Shown: piece by piece, positions 25,468 through 34,242 of the stretch
Position numbering within the stretch: position 1 is the first letter of the stretch
How the letters are laid out: each line of letters begins with the position of its first letter
Origin: Chryseobacterium sp. ON_d1
Lineage (GTDB): Bacteria > Bacteroidota > Bacteroidia > Flavobacteriales > Weeksellaceae
Assembly: GCF_006829085.1 (NCBI RefSeq)
Contig: NZ_BJTC01000010.1
Coordinates: 186,001 to 250,000 of the forward strand
Direction of reading: 5' to 3'
Length of the DNA stretch: 64,000 nucleotides
Notes under the pieces: generated by a model
Databases searched by the model: none
What the model was told of the DNA's origin: nothing
Seen by the model: only the letters and a program-made list of their open reading frames with translations
Position numbers and translations under genes: made by a program

Positions 25468-26076
25468 ATGTTAGATAATGTTCCCTACTTTTCTTATATC
25501 ATCAGTGCATTTATTGGCATTGGACTGGCTGCAGCTACCGGCTTCCGGGTGTTTCTCCCTATGTTTATCGTAAGCCTTGCCTCTTATTTCAACTGGATTC
25601 CTATGAATGAGCATTTTGCATGGCTTGCGGGTCTGCCTACCCTTATTACAACAGGAATAGCTACCGTTGTTGAGATTCTGGCTTATTATATTCCTTTCGT
25701 TGATCATTTACTGGATACCGTATCAATTCCAATGGCTACGGTTGCCGGATCTATATTATTTGCCAGCCAGTTTACAGAGCTTGGAACCTTTCCACAATGG
25801 GCATTGGCTTTAATTGCCGGTGGGGGCACAGCCGCAACCATCAGTTCCGGATTTGCCGGAATAAGGGCTGCTTCTACAGCTACTACAGGAGGATTGGGAA
25901 ATTCTGTCGTAGGAACAACCGAAACGGCAGGAGCAGGTCTTATGTCTGTACTGGCTATGGCGGCTCCGTTTATGGCAGCAATTTTCGCAATAATCATATT
26001 AATTATTGTTATTGTCTTTGGACGAAGGGCCTGGAAAAAGCTAAGAGGAAGCAAAAATGATCCTCCCAATTTATAA
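25468..26076 (+). CDS. DUF4126 membrane protein
   Basis: 202-aa inner-membrane protein of unknown function. It has about five hydrophobic segments, with the DUF4126 features IGLAAATGFRVFLPMFIVSL at about 17-36, VVEILAYYIPFVDHLLDT, a Gly/Ala/Thr-rich loop (AGGGTAATISSGFAGIRAAS) and a C-terminal helix followed by the basic tail RRAWKKLRG. It is monocistronic, with a strong terminator behind it. Confidence 0.85.
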   Translation: MLDNVPYFSYIISAFIGIGLAAATGFRVFLPMFIVSLASYFNWIPMNEHFAWLAGLPTLITTGIATVVEILAYYIPFVDHLLDTVSIPMATVAGSILFASQFTELGTFPQWALALIAGGGTAATISSGFAGIRAASTATTGGLGNSVVGTTETAGAGLMSVLAMAAPFMAAIFAIIILIIVIVFGRRAWKKLRGSKNDPPNL

Positions 26077-26115
26077 AAAAGAAGAAGGTACTGTTTCGCA
26101 GTACCTTCTTCTTTT
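26077..26115. terminator. Bidirectional terminator with 17-bp stem
   Basis: AAAAGAAGAAGGTACTG / CAGTACCTTCTTCTTTT with loop TTTCG. It starts directly after the DUF4126 stop and reaches into the stop codon of the convergent gene at 26114. Confidence 0.9.
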
Positions 26116-28093
26116 AACTTTTACTTCTGAAGTCCTTAATATCCTGTATTTTAGATTCAAAATATTCTTTTTTCTCGGGACTTTTTTTGATTAATATTTC
26201 AAACGCTTTTATCGCTTTGGTATACAATTTCTGTTCAAAATAGAGATTAGCCAATGTCTCTGTCATCAAGTGAGAGATATCATCATTTTTTTCTTTAACC
26301 ACATAAGTACTTTCTTCTTTTAACTGACTGATCCTAGGATTGTTTTCAATAAAAGTTTCAATAGCCTTTTCTTTAATTACAGCTTTTTCCTTTTCAACTT
26401 CCCCTGTTCTGTCAATCTTAAGCCAGCTTTGCCATGTATTAATAAAACCAGGAACATTACTGTCTGCAGATGACTGAGTTGTATGTTTCATAGTAACCTC
26501 CTGCCCTTTTTCCACAGGTTCTTCTTTATTTTCCTTCTGCTTTTCTTCAACCTTAAGTGTAGAAATATCGGTTCCGAAGAAAGAAACATTCATTACAGGA
26601 ACATCCTCTTTTAAAGCTTCCTTATCTTCTTCTTCAATTGATTCAACCGGTGCAGAGTTTTCTGTGGGCTGCAGAACTTCTTCTGGGGCTATTTCTTTGG
26701 AGTTTTCAGTAACCTCAGAGAGCTGAGGCTCTTCAACAGCCGCTTCAGATTCTGCAGCAGGAGCTGCTTCAACTACCTGAGTTTTCATTTCAGGAGCTGA
26801 TACTTTTTCAGACTTGCTGATTAAGGAATCCGGTAAATTAGACTCTACGCTCATCGGCTTCCAGGTAGACTGAACTTCAGTAGCCTCTTTTTCTTCTACA
26901 GCTTCAGCTTTAGACTCTTCTACAGGCAAATGATCTTCAACAATTTCTTTCTGTTCTGATTCTTCTTTAGTTTCCTCAGGTTTCTCTTCGCTTGTTGACC
27001 AAAAATGAAAACTTTGTGTTTCAGCAAAGCTGATTCCGTGATCTTCCACGACTTCAGGCTCTGTTTCTTCCGGAGCAGTTTTAGTCTCCTTCATTTTTTT
27101 CTCAACCTGTTCGATCAGCCGTCTCATTTCTTCCTCATGCTTATTAACATTAGGCTGGGAAACTTCAGTCCTGTCTCCAATCTCTTCATTGTTTGCCTGG
27201 ATTTTAACATCCGGCATGAAAGAATCTGTTCCAAGGAAACTTACTTCTGCATCAGATACTTCTTTCACAGAATCTTCGTTTTCAGCAGCAGGTAAGATAT
27301 CATTATCCGCTGTTTCTATATTTATAGGCTCTTGCGCTATTTCTTCATGAATATTTACCTCAGGTAATAAAGGATCAACCTCATGGAAGCTTGTGTTTTC
27401 TTCTTCAGCTACCTCTTCTTCTGTTCCTGAGGAAATCTCATTTTCATGAATGATAATTTCCGGTGTAAACTCTTCTCCTGCTTTTTCCTCTGTTTCAGTT
27501 TGTATTGATTCTGCTTCCTGCTGAACCGGCTCGTCAACTATTGTCTCTGCCTTTTGAGTTACCAGAGTTCCTGATTCAATGGTAGATTCAAGATCTATAG
27601 TCTCAGAATTCTGCTCATCAAGGAAATTTTCTTCACCTTCAAATAAAATCCTGTTTCGCTCTCCGTTTATGTAAACATATTTAACTTCCTGTAAAACGGA
27701 TAAAGCACAAGTATTGTCCGGCTCATCTGATGAATTTTCCAACGAAACCTCCTCTTCTCTTTTAATTGGAAAAGATTTGGTTTTAAGAGCTAATGGAGCA
27801 GGTTTTTCACTTGTTTTAGAAAGTGCTTTTTCACCTGCGATTTCCGGTTTGGATTCCTGCCTGATTTTTCCGTTGATCAGCTGGTACAAAATCTTTTTAT
27901 CGGTAGTATAGGCTGCTGTTGTCGAAAGCTCTTTCTGATAATTTTCTTTTTCATACAGGTGAACCCCATACAAATGGAGCGCCCTGATATTCTGAATATA
28001 AGGAAAAGTGTGAATCTCTTCTTTCAAAAGACCCAGGTCTTCCAATTGAATATTTTTCGGATTTTTTATTAATTCTAAAACTCTCGGATTCAT
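26114..28093 (-). CDS. Acidic TPR-like protein with long low-complexity centre
   Basis: 659 aa, function unknown. Residues 1-80 form an ordered helical domain (LELIKNPKNIQLEDLGLLKEEI, YIQNIRALHLYGVHLYEKENYQ). Residues about 85-560 are a Glu/Val/Pro/Ser-rich, strongly acidic, repeat-like region in which short phrases such as VSFLGTDSFMPDVKI, VDPLLPEVNIHE and MNVSFFGTDIS recur. The last ~90 residues return to helices typical of a TPR (NLYFEQKLYTKAIKAFEILIKKSPEKKEYFESKI). No signal peptide. It is the last gene of the miaB-lptE operon, one base after lptE, a position where TPR genes occur in other Bacteroidetes. Confidence 0.8.
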   Translation of the reverse strand: MNPRVLELIKNPKNIQLEDLGLLKEEIHTFPYIQNIRALHLYGVHLYEKENYQKELSTTAAYTTDKKILYQLINGKIRQESKPEIAGEKALSKTSEKPAPLALKTKSFPIKREEEVSLENSSDEPDNTCALSVLQEVKYVYINGERNRILFEGEENFLDEQNSETIDLESTIESGTLVTQKAETIVDEPVQQEAESIQTETEEKAGEEFTPEIIIHENEISSGTEEEVAEEENTSFHEVDPLLPEVNIHEEIAQEPINIETADNDILPAAENEDSVKEVSDAEVSFLGTDSFMPDVKIQANNEEIGDRTEVSQPNVNKHEEEMRRLIEQVEKKMKETKTAPEETEPEVVEDHGISFAETQSFHFWSTSEEKPEETKEESEQKEIVEDHLPVEESKAEAVEEKEATEVQSTWKPMSVESNLPDSLISKSEKVSAPEMKTQVVEAAPAAESEAAVEEPQLSEVTENSKEIAPEEVLQPTENSAPVESIEEEDKEALKEDVPVMNVSFFGTDISTLKVEEKQKENKEEPVEKGQEVTMKHTTQSSADSNVPGFINTWQSWLKIDRTGEVEKEKAVIKEKAIETFIENNPRISQLKEESTYVVKEKNDDISHLMTETLANLYFEQKLYTKAIKAFEILIKKSPEKKEYFESKIQDIKDFRSKS

Positions 28094-28094
28094 C

Positions 28095-28646
28095 TTACCA
28101 ATTCGCTACAATGTCGTTAAATATCTTATTAATAATTCTGTCTGTCACCAGCTTTACCTGTTGGTCTTCGATCTGACTGAGTGATACATCACTGTTGAAC
28201 GCTGCCTCATCGGAATAGGTTCTGTCAAAACTTGATTCCGGATGAATTTTATTTTCATAATGTACCTTTACGGTAATGGTCAGCTTATTCTGTCCCTGTT
28301 GAACCACTCCTCCCGAAGGGTTTGTCTGGGTATTGGAGCTGATGGTAGTAGGGGTAATGGAATAATCTGTAATCTCACCTTCAATCAGGATATCAGGGTT
28401 TTCTTTTGTCCCCTTCAATGTTGTTCTCTGAAGAAATCTGTTTTGTATTGCCGTAGAGAACTGTTGTGATAAGGCAGGGTTTACCAGCGGTGCATTATTA
28501 GGAAATTCATTGATCTGAACTGTTTTTTCATCTGTAAGAGATGACCCCGTAAAGCTGTAGCATGAATGTAAAACACCTAGCAACGCAAAAAGCATTCCTG
28601 TTAGCAATGATTGTTTCAGGCTGATATGTTTATTTTTAAAATTCAT
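28095..28646 (-). CDS. lptE: LPS assembly lipoprotein LptE
   Basis: 183-aa outer-membrane lipoprotein, predicted plug/chaperone of the LptD translocon for LPS. Signal peptide with lipobox VLHSC. The mature part starts YSFTGSSLTDEKTVQINEFPN and continues with NPALSQQFSTAIQNRFLQRT and a beta-rich body (ILIEGEITDYSITPTTIS, LTITVKVHYEN) as in LptE. The open frame runs further upstream, but the ATG at 28646, overlapping the stop of the preceding gene by 11 bp, gives the proper lipoprotein signal. Neighbours (sigma-54 activator, miaB) match the conserved lptE locus of Bacteroidetes. Confidence 0.87.
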   Translation of the reverse strand: MNFKNKHISLKQSLLTGMLFALLGVLHSCYSFTGSSLTDEKTVQINEFPNNAPLVNPALSQQFSTAIQNRFLQRTTLKGTKENPDILIEGEITDYSITPTTISSNTQTNPSGGVVQQGQNKLTITVKVHYENKIHPESSFDRTYSDEAAFNSDVSLSQIEDQQVKLVTDRIINKIFNDIVANW

Positions 28647-29340
28647 TTTTAGATCCGATTTCCGTAATTTCATCATACTCAATTTGTTGAATAGCATCTT
28701 CAAAAGCAAAATAATTTGCTGTATATAAAAATGGTAAAGTAAGAAAAATTCCAATTCCACATGCAAGAATTCCAACCTGTGCCAGAATACTTACGATCAA
28801 TGAGAAAAGAAAAATTGAAAGCAGATTTCCTTGGCTCATTATTTTTGAAATATTCCAGGCCTCTTTTATTTCTTTTACTCCCTTAAGGCTAATTAACGGA
28901 ACAATATAAAACCCCTTCAATACGAAGTAATATATCGCCGCAATCATTAAGAAAAAGTAAGGAAACATAAAAGTTACCACCATTGGATTGGGCTCATTAC
29001 CCTCTGACAACGCACCTGATAGGCCCAGCACAGCAAAAAAAGGAATGTAAAGCGCTAAAACTCCACCAAAAACAATTAACTGCAGCATAAAGTAAGGCAT
29101 AAAATCTTTAAAATCAAAGATATCTCCAGGACTTGCTGTCTGATTTTGACTAAGCTTCTGAAGATACTTATATAAATTACCCATCGCTAACAGTCCGCAG
29201 AAAGGGATAATGGACATGATAAAGCATATTAAGAACGCTATAAAAATATTCCCGAAATCTTTCTTTAAAAGTTCAAAACCTTTATTAATATATTCTCCGA
29301 GTTTAAAATTGATCGGTTTAGGCACTAAATTTACTTTCAT
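28636..29340 (-). CDS. Multi-pass membrane protein of unknown function
   Basis: 234 aa with about five or six transmembrane helices (IFIAFLICFIMSIIPFCGLLAMG, FMLQLIVFGGVLALYIPFFAVLG, FFLMIAAIYYFVLKGFYIVPLI, LSIFLFSLIVSILAQVGILACG). The N-terminal LGEYINKGFELLKKDFG and the pattern of a YIVPLI...IKEAW segment resemble DUF975/YciC-like membrane proteins, but I cannot assign a family firmly. It is in the miaB-lptE operon, 13 bp after the sigma-54 activator, and overlaps lptE. Confidence 0.75.
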   Translation of the reverse strand: MKVNLVPKPINFKLGEYINKGFELLKKDFGNIFIAFLICFIMSIIPFCGLLAMGNLYKYLQKLSQNQTASPGDIFDFKDFMPYFMLQLIVFGGVLALYIPFFAVLGLSGALSEGNEPNPMVVTFMFPYFFLMIAAIYYFVLKGFYIVPLISLKGVKEIKEAWNISKIMSQGNLLSIFLFSLIVSILAQVGILACGIGIFLTLPFLYTANYFAFEDAIQQIEYDEITEIGSKNEF

Positions 29341-29353
29341 TATTTATGTGGTG

Positions 29354-30646
29354 CTAATCTTCCAGATTATATTGTTTTATTTTTCTGTATAAGGTTCTTT
29401 GTGAGATCCCTAATTCATCCGCAGCTCGATTCCTACGTCCCTTATGTTTTTCTAAAGCTTTGATAATCAAATCTTTTTCATTGTTCTGAAGAGAAAGAGA
29501 CTCTGGTCTGTTTTCTTCCACCTCGATATCTTCAATATCTTCATAGCTGTCTTCAGGTGTTGAAATGATTGTCGGGGTCTGAACCGCCGGTGTATCATTA
29601 TTATTTTCAAAATACAGTAAAGATCCTGAATTTACCTGTGACTGGTTATCAGAAGAAGTATAAATCCTGTTGATCAGGTTTTTCTCATGGTTGCTCAGAT
29701 CTGCTGTTCCTCTGTTTTTGATCAGTTCCGAAGTTAATGATTTTAAATCATTAATATCATTTCTCATATCAAACAGAATTTTATACATGATTTCCCTTTC
29801 ACTTCCGAAATCATTCTGTTTGGGAGTATTCTGATTATTTACGACCATGGGAAGGTGCGTCTCCATGGGAATATATTCTGCAAGCTTTTCTGCTGTGATA
29901 CTTCGGTTTCTTTCCACAACGGTCATCTGTTCCACTAAATTTCTTAGCTGACGGACATTTCCAGGAAAAGAATAGCTTTCTATATAGTGAACTGCACTTT
30001 GCTCCAGCTCCAGCTCCGGCATTCTGTATTTTTCCGCAAAATCTATTGCAAACTTCCTGAATAACAAATGGATATCCCCTTTCCTTTCTCTTAAAGGCGG
30101 CATATCAATCTGAACAGTATTCAGACGATAATACAAATCCTCACGGAATCTCCCGTCATGGATGGCCTTCATCATATTAACGTTGGTAGCGGCCACAATT
30201 CTAACATTGGTTTTCTGAACCTGTGAAGAACCCACTTTCATAAATTCACCACTTTCCAAAACCCTTAAAAGACGTACCTGGGTCTGCAGGGGAAGCTCTC
30301 CCACCTCATCCAGAAAGATGGTTCCTCCGTCTGCCACTTCAAAATATCCTTTTCTTGTAGCTGTTGCTCCTGTAAAAGCTCCTTTTTCGTGTCCGAAAAG
30401 CTCAGAATCTATGGTTCCTTCCGGAATTGCACCACAGTTTACCACAATATAAGGCTGATGTTTTCTTCTGGATTCTGAATGAATGATTTTCGGAATAAAT
30501 TCTTTTCCTACCCCACTTTCTCCAATCACCAGTACAGAAATATCTGTAGGGGCAACCTGGATAGATTTCTCCAGGGCACGATTGAGTGCAGGAAAGTTTC
30601 CGATAATTCCGAAACGGTTTTTTATGTTTTGTAGCTCGTTGCTCAT
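29354..30646 (-). CDS. Sigma-54 interacting transcriptional activator (no sensor domain)
   Basis: 430-aa AAA+ enhancer-binding protein that remodels sigma-54 RNA polymerase. Walker A GESGVGKE at 43-50, the sigma-54 loop GAFTGA at 89-94, Walker B GGTIFLDEVGELP near 106-118, and the arginine finger region GRFREDLYYRLN. The C-terminus (about 385-430) is a Fis-type HTH: NRAADELGISQRTLYRKIKQ. The protein begins directly with the AAA+ domain; there is no receiver, GAF or PAS domain, so its activity must be controlled otherwise. A Ser/Asn/Asp-rich linker separates AAA+ and HTH. Its place between miaB and lptE is conserved in Bacteroidetes. Confidence 0.95.
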   Translation of the reverse strand: MSNELQNIKNRFGIIGNFPALNRALEKSIQVAPTDISVLVIGESGVGKEFIPKIIHSESRRKHQPYIVVNCGAIPEGTIDSELFGHEKGAFTGATATRKGYFEVADGGTIFLDEVGELPLQTQVRLLRVLESGEFMKVGSSQVQKTNVRIVAATNVNMMKAIHDGRFREDLYYRLNTVQIDMPPLRERKGDIHLLFRKFAIDFAEKYRMPELELEQSAVHYIESYSFPGNVRQLRNLVEQMTVVERNRSITAEKLAEYIPMETHLPMVVNNQNTPKQNDFGSEREIMYKILFDMRNDINDLKSLTSELIKNRGTADLSNHEKNLINRIYTSSDNQSQVNSGSLLYFENNNDTPAVQTPTIISTPEDSYEDIEDIEVEENRPESLSLQNNEKDLIIKALEKHKGRRNRAADELGISQRTLYRKIKQYNLED

Positions 30647-30682
30647 AAGTAAATTTTTGATTATTGATTTAATGTTAATCTT

Positions 30683-31480
30683 CTACAGTTCTTCAATCTG
30701 TTGTCTGTAGACTTTGTTAAAATGATGAGTATAGACATCTTTCATCGTCTTTCCTTCATCATACGTTTGTAAGGCTAACTTTTTTAAATCCAAATAATCT
30801 TTGTTTCTGATCTTAGAAACTTTACTCTTAAAGTATATATTCTCGGCAAAGTCGTATTCTTTGCTTTGTTTTTCAAAATTTTCCAGGGCCCTGTCATATC
30901 TTCCCAGCTCGAAATAAGTAACTCCCAGCTGGTAATGATCAAACATTCCCTTCACATAACCTCTGGTAGCCAGAAGCATTTCTATAATCCCGGCGGCTTT
31001 TTCTTTCTGCCCTAACGCACTGTAGGACATGGCTCTTACCACATCCAGATTATAGTCCCCGTTCTGAGACCTTCCCAGATCTCCGGATTCATATTTTTTT
31101 AAATCTTCTAAATCCTGAATAGCCCCCTGATAGTCTCTTAAAAACTGAAACTTACTCCATCCTCTATATCCAAGATACATTTTAGGGTCCAAAGCAACTG
31201 CTTTGTCAATTAAAATCTTCCAGGTTACAAAATCTCCATTCTTAAGATATGGAACTGCTTTCTCTATATAAGCATGGGAGAAATCGGGGCACAGGTCAAT
31301 CGCTTTATCAAAGCCTTCCTGGGATTCGGCAAACCCTTGTAAATCTGAAGCCCAGTTGTATAGCTCGCATGCTTTTTTGCAGTTCTCCCCCTCTACTGCA
31401 TTACAGTTAACCTGTGCAATAGTATTGGTGTACACTATAAGTAGCAAAAAGCTAAGGTAATACCTCTGAAACTTTTCCAT
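30683..31480 (-). CDS. Exported tetratricopeptide-repeat protein
   Basis: 265 aa. A signal peptide (about 1-22, FLLLIVYTNTIAQ) is followed by TPR units: LQGFAESQEGFDKAIDLCPDF, MYLGYRGWSKFQFLRDYQGAIQDLE, VVRAMSYSALGQKEKAAGIIEMLLATRG and YQLGVTYFELGRYDRALENFEKQ. Two Cys pairs near the mature N-terminus (NCNAVEGENCKKACEL) could form disulfides. The ATG at 31480 overlaps the upstream lipoprotein gene by 29 bp. A protein-protein scaffold in the periplasm is likely; the partner is unknown. Confidence 0.8.
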   Translation of the reverse strand: MEKFQRYYLSFLLLIVYTNTIAQVNCNAVEGENCKKACELYNWASDLQGFAESQEGFDKAIDLCPDFSHAYIEKAVPYLKNGDFVTWKILIDKAVALDPKMYLGYRGWSKFQFLRDYQGAIQDLEDLKKYESGDLGRSQNGDYNLDVVRAMSYSALGQKEKAAGIIEMLLATRGYVKGMFDHYQLGVTYFELGRYDRALENFEKQSKEYDFAENIYFKSKVSKIRNKDYLDLKKLALQTYDEGKTMKDVYTHHFNKVYRQQIEEL

Positions 31481-31970
31481 TTTCAATTTTATAGGTTAAA
31501 TACTGATAATAATCTACTTTTAAACCTTTTATCTCTTTAGGCATCCAGCCATTAAGTGATTTTGTAAATTGCAACAGCCTGTTCTCCAACTCTGCATCCA
31601 GCTCAGAATCTTTCAGATCCATGGTCATATGCTGTACTCTGAACAAGCCTGTCTTTCCTTCACAATTTACTAAAAATCTTACGGTAATATAACCGTTGAT
31701 ACACTTTTCTGAATATATATTCTCTTTTTTAAGTTTTTCAGTGATCGCGATCTTTTCTCCTTTGTAACTAAACTGCTTGGCGCCCTGGTAATACTGAAAG
31801 CTGAAATGTCCCCATTTTTCTGAGCCACATTTTTTAAAATCAGCATCATCCAGCTTTTTATCAAACTCAGTATCACCTACAGTAGCCGGATATTTTTTCA
31901 CCTTGTTTTCTGTCTGGCAGCAAACCATAACAAAGGAAAACAGGGCCAAAAGATAAACCGCCTTGATCAA
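31452..31970 (-). CDS. Lipoprotein with TonB C-terminal-like domain
   Basis: 172 aa. N-terminal signal with a lipobox-like VMVCC. The C-terminal half (YITVRFLVNCEGKTGLFRVQ then LENRLLQFTKSLNGWMPKEIKG) has the beta-strand / helix / W-x-P pattern of TonB C-terminal domains, but there is no N-terminal transmembrane anchor with a Pro-rich spacer, so it is not a classical energy transducer. The start codon appears to be TTG, 9 bp after the miaB stop. Two further proteins of this type are at 33500 and 34243. Confidence 0.65.
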   Translation of the reverse strand: MIKAVYLLALFSFVMVCCQTENKVKKYPATVGDTEFDKKLDDADFKKCGSEKWGHFSFQYYQGAKQFSYKGEKIAITEKLKKENIYSEKCINGYITVRFLVNCEGKTGLFRVQHMTMDLKDSELDAELENRLLQFTKSLNGWMPKEIKGLKVDYYQYLTYKIENGKVSEVLP

Positions 31971-31979
31971 AACTTAATT

Positions 31980-33416
31980 TTATTCTGTGGTTCTCCCTAA
32001 AAGTGTGCCTTGTGTATTGTCATACACAAAAACATTCACCATGTCACCAATTTTCTGTCCTTCCAGTTTATCGAAAACGCATACGGCATTTTGAGAGTTT
32101 CTCCCTTTCCATTGGTTTTCATTCTTTTTTGAAGTTCCTTCAATCAGTATCTGATGAACTCTTCCAACATAGGATTTCATTCTTTGTTTGGAAAGTTCTC
32201 CCTGAAGAGCAATAACCTCAGCAAGGCGTCTCTGCTTCACATCAGCAGGAATATTATCTTCCATTTTTTTATGAGCTGGAGTTCCGGGTCTTTCCGAGTA
32301 AGCAAACATATAACCGTAATCATATTCCACTTCTCTCATCAGGCTTAAGGTATCCTGATGGTCTTCTTCTGTTTCATTACAGAAACCGACAATCATGTCT
32401 TGAGAAAAGGCTACTTCAGGAACAATTTCTTTTGCTTTTCTGATCAGATCAAGGTATTCCTCACGGGTATGCTGTCTGTTCATGGCTGCCAGCATATTGT
32501 TGCTGCCGCTTTGTACAGGAAGGTGTACATATTTGCATATATTCTCGTGTTTTGCCATCATCCTGAATACATCAAGACTCATATCCTGAGGATTTGAAGT
32601 GGAGAATCTGATTCTCAGTTCAGGAACAGCTTTGGCCACCTGATCAAGTAATTGTGCAAAATTAACTGCCGTTGCTTTCTGCATTTCAGACGCTTTGGCA
32701 AAATCTTTTTTAGGGCCTCCACCATACCACAGGTAAGAGTCTACGTTTTGTCCTAAAAGGGTAATTTCTTTATATCCGTTATTGGCAAGATCTCTACATT
32801 CTTCAATAATAGAGTGTGGATCACGGCTTCTTTCTCTTCCTCTGGTAAAAGGGACTACACAGAACGTGCACATATTATCACAGCCTCTTGTAATGGTAAC
32901 AAAAGCAGTAACGCCGTTTCCTCCTAAACGAACAGGATTGATGTCTGCATAAGTTTCTTCTTTGGACAGGATTACGTTGATTGCATCTCTTCCATCATCA
33001 GTTTCTTTTAAAAGATTAGGTAAATCTCTATAAGCATCCGGGCCTACGACAAGGTCAACCAACTGCTCTTCCTCTAAGAATTTGGTTTTCAGCCTTTCCG
33101 CCATACATCCCAAAACTCCCACCGTCATATTCGGTTTCTCTTTTTTAAGATTTTTGAATTGGGAAAGACGCATTCTTACCGTTTGCTCTGCTTTTTCACG
33201 GATGGAACATGTATTTAATAGAATCAGGTCAGCCTCTTCCACTTTCATTGTTGTATTATATCCCTGTTCATTAAGAATGGATGCAACAATCTCAGAGTCA
33301 GAGAAGTTCATCTGACAACCATAACTTTCCAAAAACAGTTTTTTAGAATTTTCCGGTCTTTCGGCAATAGCAAAAGCTTCGCCCTGCTTTGTTTCGTCTA
33401 TATATTTTTCCTGCAC
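31980..33416 (-). CDS. miaB: tRNA-2-methylthio-N6-dimethylallyladenosine synthase
   Basis: Radical-SAM methylthiotransferase that converts i6A37 to ms2i6A37 in tRNAs reading UNN codons. The N-terminal UPF0004 domain has the cluster cysteines in LESYGCQMNFSDSE, NTCSIREKAE and GVLGCMAERL; the radical-SAM motif CxxxCxxC is in RGCDNMCTFCVVPFTRG; a C-terminal TRAM domain ends VFVYDNTQGTLLGR. The frame is open to a TTG at 33446, but the GTG at 33416 (MQEKYIDETK) looks like the usual N-terminus of the flavobacterial protein; the choice is uncertain. First gene of a seven-gene operon. It acts upstream of MiaE, encoded at 58.7 kb. Confidence 0.95.
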   Translation of the reverse strand: MQEKYIDETKQGEAFAIAERPENSKKLFLESYGCQMNFSDSEIVASILNEQGYNTTMKVEEADLILLNTCSIREKAEQTVRMRLSQFKNLKKEKPNMTVGVLGCMAERLKTKFLEEEQLVDLVVGPDAYRDLPNLLKETDDGRDAINVILSKEETYADINPVRLGGNGVTAFVTITRGCDNMCTFCVVPFTRGRERSRDPHSIIEECRDLANNGYKEITLLGQNVDSYLWYGGGPKKDFAKASEMQKATAVNFAQLLDQVAKAVPELRIRFSTSNPQDMSLDVFRMMAKHENICKYVHLPVQSGSNNMLAAMNRQHTREEYLDLIRKAKEIVPEVAFSQDMIVGFCNETEEDHQDTLSLMREVEYDYGYMFAYSERPGTPAHKKMEDNIPADVKQRRLAEVIALQGELSKQRMKSYVGRVHQILIEGTSKKNENQWKGRNSQNAVCVFDKLEGQKIGDMVNVFVYDNTQGTLLGRTTE

Positions 33417-33465
33417 GATAATCAATTTAGAGTCCGTAGTATCCAATTACGAACAAATAAGTCTG

Positions 33466-33473
33466 CAAAGATA
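33466..33473 (-). promoter_or_regulatory. Candidate -7 element for the miaB operon
   Basis: Minus-strand TATCTTTG just upstream of the miaB frame. A TGACA-GAA-TGTCA palindrome (33484-33496) lies immediately upstream of it and could be an operator; no -33 TTG at the usual spacing. Confidence 0.45.
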
Positions 33474-33499
33474 CAAAATATTGTGACAGAATGTCAGGA

Positions 33500-34225
33500 T
33501 TATCTTTCAGTAAATGTTATTGAAAACTGTACAGGAAATGAAATCCTCTCAACAATAGGAATATCTTTATAGAAAGCTGGTATCCATGTCTTTTTCATCC
33601 TTGTAAGAGTTCTCATAAAATCATTATTGAAATTTTGGTTATAAACCTCAGGATAAATTCTGGGATTAATAATATGTCCGTTTTTACTGATATAAAATTC
33701 CAGATTTACCTTTCCGTTAAGCTGATAATCTTCAAAAATCATCATAAAATTGTCATGGAACAATGTATGAAAAGCTTTTGATCCTTCAGGGTATTTGGTA
33801 TGCGTTACAAATTTGTTGGCGTCATAACCCGGTTGATAATTGCTCATCAAATCTTTTGGGTATAAAATAAATTCGGTAATAGCTCCAATTTTCCAGCCTT
33901 TTGCTTCTGCCGGCTTCCATTTTTTAAGATTTCTAAGAACTTCCCGTGACAGATCATATGCACATTTGTTTCTTGCAATATTAGCAGTATCCTGATCTTT
34001 AATAAATTTAACTTCAGATCTTTCGGTAATGATAATTCTAGGCTGGTAAATTTCTTTATCATCACATTCCTTTAATTTACTATTGATCAGAAATTCGTGA
34101 ACATCTTTGTAAAAATTAACCATTCCTCCTTCATAAAAGGTCTGTTTATCAGGATATTCATCAAGTATCTGAGCTTTATACAGAGATACAAAAGCCAGAA
34201 AAAAGATAAAAAAAGTTTTTTTCAT
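33500..34225 (-). CDS. Periplasmic protein with TonB C-terminal-like domain
   Basis: 241 aa, signal peptide about 1-18 (FFIFFLAFVSLYKAQ). A first half contains RIIITERSEVKFIKDQD and LRNLKKWKPAEAKGWKIG; the second half repeats the theme with GKVNLEFYISKNGHIINPRI and MRTLTRMKKTWIPAFYKD. Each half has the strand - strand - helix - WxPA pattern of the TonB C-terminal fold, so the protein may be a tandem duplication of that domain. No membrane anchor. It is 17 bp downstream of the related gene at 34243 and is probably co-transcribed with it. Role unknown. Confidence 0.65.
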   Translation of the reverse strand: MKKTFFIFFLAFVSLYKAQILDEYPDKQTFYEGGMVNFYKDVHEFLINSKLKECDDKEIYQPRIIITERSEVKFIKDQDTANIARNKCAYDLSREVLRNLKKWKPAEAKGWKIGAITEFILYPKDLMSNYQPGYDANKFVTHTKYPEGSKAFHTLFHDNFMMIFEDYQLNGKVNLEFYISKNGHIINPRIYPEVYNQNFNNDFMRTLTRMKKTWIPAFYKDIPIVERISFPVQFSITFTER

Positions 34226-34242
34226 TATTGTGTTTAAATTAT

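Noticed and set aside
28647..28775. Longer LptE start with a 43-residue extension
   Set aside because: It would overlap the upstream membrane-protein gene by 140 bp and bury the lipoprotein signal; the ATG at 28646 fits the lipobox.
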